Source: Desulfatirhabdium butyrativorans (GTDB taxonomy: Bacteria > Desulfobacterota > Desulfobacteria > Desulfobacterales > JAIFKL01). Taken from it: a stretch of 5,880 bases of DNA. The notes below the pieces were generated by a model. The model made no database searches. It was not told the origin of the DNA and saw nothing but the letters and a program-made list of their open reading frames with translations. The stretch covers positions 1-5,880 of the forward strand of contig DZCT01000327.1 in NCBI GenBank assembly GCA_022736535.1, in the 5' to 3' direction. Positions 4,513 to 5,880 of this stretch are shown piece after piece. The position numbers and the translations under genes were made by a program. Numbering within the stretch: position 1 is the stretch's first letter; each line of letters opens with the position of its first letter.

Positions 4513-5880
4513 CTATCTGACCTTCACGGCGTCAAATTTGCACGCGTCATAACATATTCCGCACTTGATACATTTTGCCTGATCCAGAACATGGGCTTCT
4601 TTCTTTTCGCCCTTGATGGCTTCCTGCGGGCATCGCTTGGCGCAGAGACCGCAGCCGGTGCAGGCTTCCGCGTCAATTTCATAGTGAAACAGCGCCTTGC
4701 ACACGCCTGCCGGACATTTCTTTTCCTTAATGTGCTTTTCGTATTCATCCCGGAAATAGAGAAGGGTCGTCAGCACCGGATTCGGCGCGGAAGTGCCGAG
4801 TCCGCAGAGCGAAAACTTCTGCACCATGCTGCCGATTTCTTCAAGGAGCTGAATATCGCCTTCCCTGCCTTCGCCCTTGCATATCCGGGTCAGAATCTCC
4901 AGCATCTGCTTGATGCCTTCCCGGCAGGGATTGCACTGACCGCAGGATTCTTCTTTGAGAAAATCCATGAAATAGCGGGCAACATCCACCATGCAGGTAT
5001 TCTGATCCATGACAATCATACCGCCGGAACCCATGATGGAACCCACTTTGGTCAGTTCGTCAAAATCCACTTTCAGGTCAAGAAACTGTTCGGGAATACA
5101 TCCGCCCGAAGGTCCGCCGGTCTGAACCGCCTTGAATTTCTTCTTTTTCGGAACGCCGCCGCCGATGTCGAATACGATTTCTTTCAGAGAAATCCCCATC
5201 GGCACTTCCACCAGCCCGGTGTTGTTGATCTTGCCGACAAGGCTGAAAACTTTTGTCCCCTTGCTGTGCTTCGCGCCCATGCCCGCATACCATTTTCCGC
5301 CTTTTAAGATAATGGGCGGTATGTTGGCATAGGTTTCGACATTGTTCAGGTTGGAGGGGCTGTCTCTGAAGCCTTTTTCCACTGTGTGGATGTATTTTGC
5401 ACGGGGTCTGCCCACTTTGCCTTCCAGAGAAGACATCAGCGCGGTTGACTCGCCGCAGACAAACGCGCCCGCGCCGGTGGAGATTTTGATGCGGAAAGAA
5501 AAATCCGTTCCGGCAACCGCGTCTCCGAGAAGCCCGTAAGCTTCCGCCTGTTTAATGGCTGTTATCAGCCGTTTCACAGCCAGCGGGTATTCATTGCGGA
5601 CATAAATAAATCCCTGATGCGAGCCGATGGCCCGGGCCGCAATCAGCATTCCTTCAAGAACGCTGTGCGGGTCGCCTTCCAATATGCTTCTGTCCATGTA
5701 CGCGCCCGGGTCGCCCTCGTCCGCGTTGCAGATGATATAGCGGTCGCCGTGGTGTTTCGCGCAGGTCGCCCATTTGACGCCGGTGGGAAAACCGCCGCCC
5801 CCTCTGCCTCTCAGCCCGGATTCTTTCACAGTTTCAATGAGTTCCGCAGGCGCTGTTTCATTCAGGGCTTTCAGAAAAGC
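4513..5880 (-). CDS. nuoF: NuoF/HydB-type NADH-binding flavoprotein with C-terminal ferredoxin (partial, N-terminus outside window)
   Basis: The visible 455 residues form the C-terminal part of an NADH:acceptor oxidoreductase subunit, and the frame is open to the right edge. The GTG at 5829-5827 is not the start: conserved family sequence (AELIETVKESGLRGRGG) runs across it. Visible-residue positions: FMN/NADH glycine-rich loop GRGGGGFPTG (25-34), NADEGDPGAYMDR (52-64), GAGAFVCGEST (136-146), cluster N3 motif SCGQCNPCREG with C313, C316, C319 and later C359, then a 2x[4Fe-4S] ferredoxin (C407, C410, C413, C417; C437, C440, C443, C447). The added ferredoxin and the GDPGA(Y/F)MDR wording are typical of HydB, HndC and BamH-like soluble enzymes rather than of complex I NuoF, which lacks the ferredoxin. 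Such proteins are usually about 600 residues, so an N-terminal thioredoxin-like [2Fe-2S] region is probably missing. Likely role: NADH oxidation or NAD+ reduction at FMN, exchanging electrons with the hdrA-like product. Confidence 0.93.
   Translation of the reverse strand, partial: AFLKALNETAPAELIETVKESGLRGRGGGGFPTGVKWATCAKHHGDRYIICNADEGDPGAYMDRSILEGDPHSVLEGMLIAARAIGSHQGFIYVRNEYPLAVKRLITAIKQAEAYGLLGDAVAGTDFSFRIKISTGAGAFVCGESTALMSSLEGKVGRPRAKYIHTVEKGFRDSPSNLNNVETYANIPPIILKGGKWYAGMGAKHSKGTKVFSLVGKINNTGLVEVPMGISLKEIVFDIGGGVPKKKKFKAVQTGGPSGGCIPEQFLDLKVDFDELTKVGSIMGSGGMIVMDQNTCMVDVARYFMDFLKEESCGQCNPCREGIKQMLEILTRICKGEGREGDIQLLEEIGSMVQKFSLCGLGTSAPNPVLTTLLYFRDEYEKHIKEKKCPAGVCKALFHYEIDAEACTGCGLCAKRCPQEAIKGEKKEAHVLDQAKCIKCGICYDACKFDAVKVR

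Noticed and set aside
4333..5307. 324-codon plus-strand frame
   Set aside because: It begins in the family B repeat and then runs antisense to the NuoF-like gene, so it is a shadow frame.
5827..5829. GTG as the start of the NuoF-like gene
   Set aside because: The frame stays open to the window edge, and the 17 residues before it match the conserved stretch that precedes the FMN loop in this family.

Overview
The window carries three genes, all on the minus strand, separated by spacers that are almost entirely repeated DNA. Read in the direction of transcription (from high to low coordinates) they are: a NuoF/HydB-type NADH-binding flavoprotein whose N-terminus lies beyond the right edge (4513-5880); a very large HdrA-like iron-sulfur flavoprotein with a NuoG-like ferredoxin head (953-4204); and a small cysteine-containing protein of the uncharacterised TIGR04076 type (527-808). 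The left 526 bases hold no convincing gene. No tRNA, rRNA, CRISPR array or transposase was seen.

How the genes may work together (inference from families): the NuoF-like subunit should oxidise NADH at FMN and pass electrons through Fe-S clusters to the [2Fe-2S] head of the HdrA-like subunit. That subunit carries motifs for up to six further [4Fe-4S] clusters and one recognisable FAD site. This is the logic of soluble, flavin-based electron-bifurcating or confurcating complexes such as HdrABC-linked modules, NADH-linked hydrogenases and formate dehydrogenases, and the BamG-I/BamE part of class II benzoyl-CoA reductase. The catalytic or disulfide-reducing partners (HdrB/HdrC, a hydrogenase, formate dehydrogenase or acyl-CoA enzyme) would have to lie outside the window, so the final electron acceptor cannot be named.

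The HdrA-like protein is the most notable item. It contains two HdrA units in tandem that have lost complementary parts. The first keeps the inserted ferredoxin and the C-terminal half of the flavoprotein domain, but a NuoG-like ferredoxin replaces its FAD Rossmann segment. The second keeps the HdrA N-domain, the FAD fingerprint and the C-terminal ferredoxin, but lacks the inserted ferredoxin.

The spacers hold two repeat families. Family A (137-519 and 830-948) includes 99-bp tandem units with a conserved 12-bp stem-loop, and an 80-bp element found a few bases after the stop codon of both downstream genes. Family B (4213-4493) consists of 28-bp cores, partly in 63-bp tandem units, plus one large inverted pair. 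The ribosome binding site of the hdrA-like gene lies inside a family B unit.

Organism: multi-cluster HdrA/NuoF proteins, a strictly anaerobic type of electron metabolism, and repeat-rich spacers suggest an anaerobic bacterium. A sulfate-reducing or syntrophic member of the Desulfobacterota is the best guess, but the window alone does not prove it.
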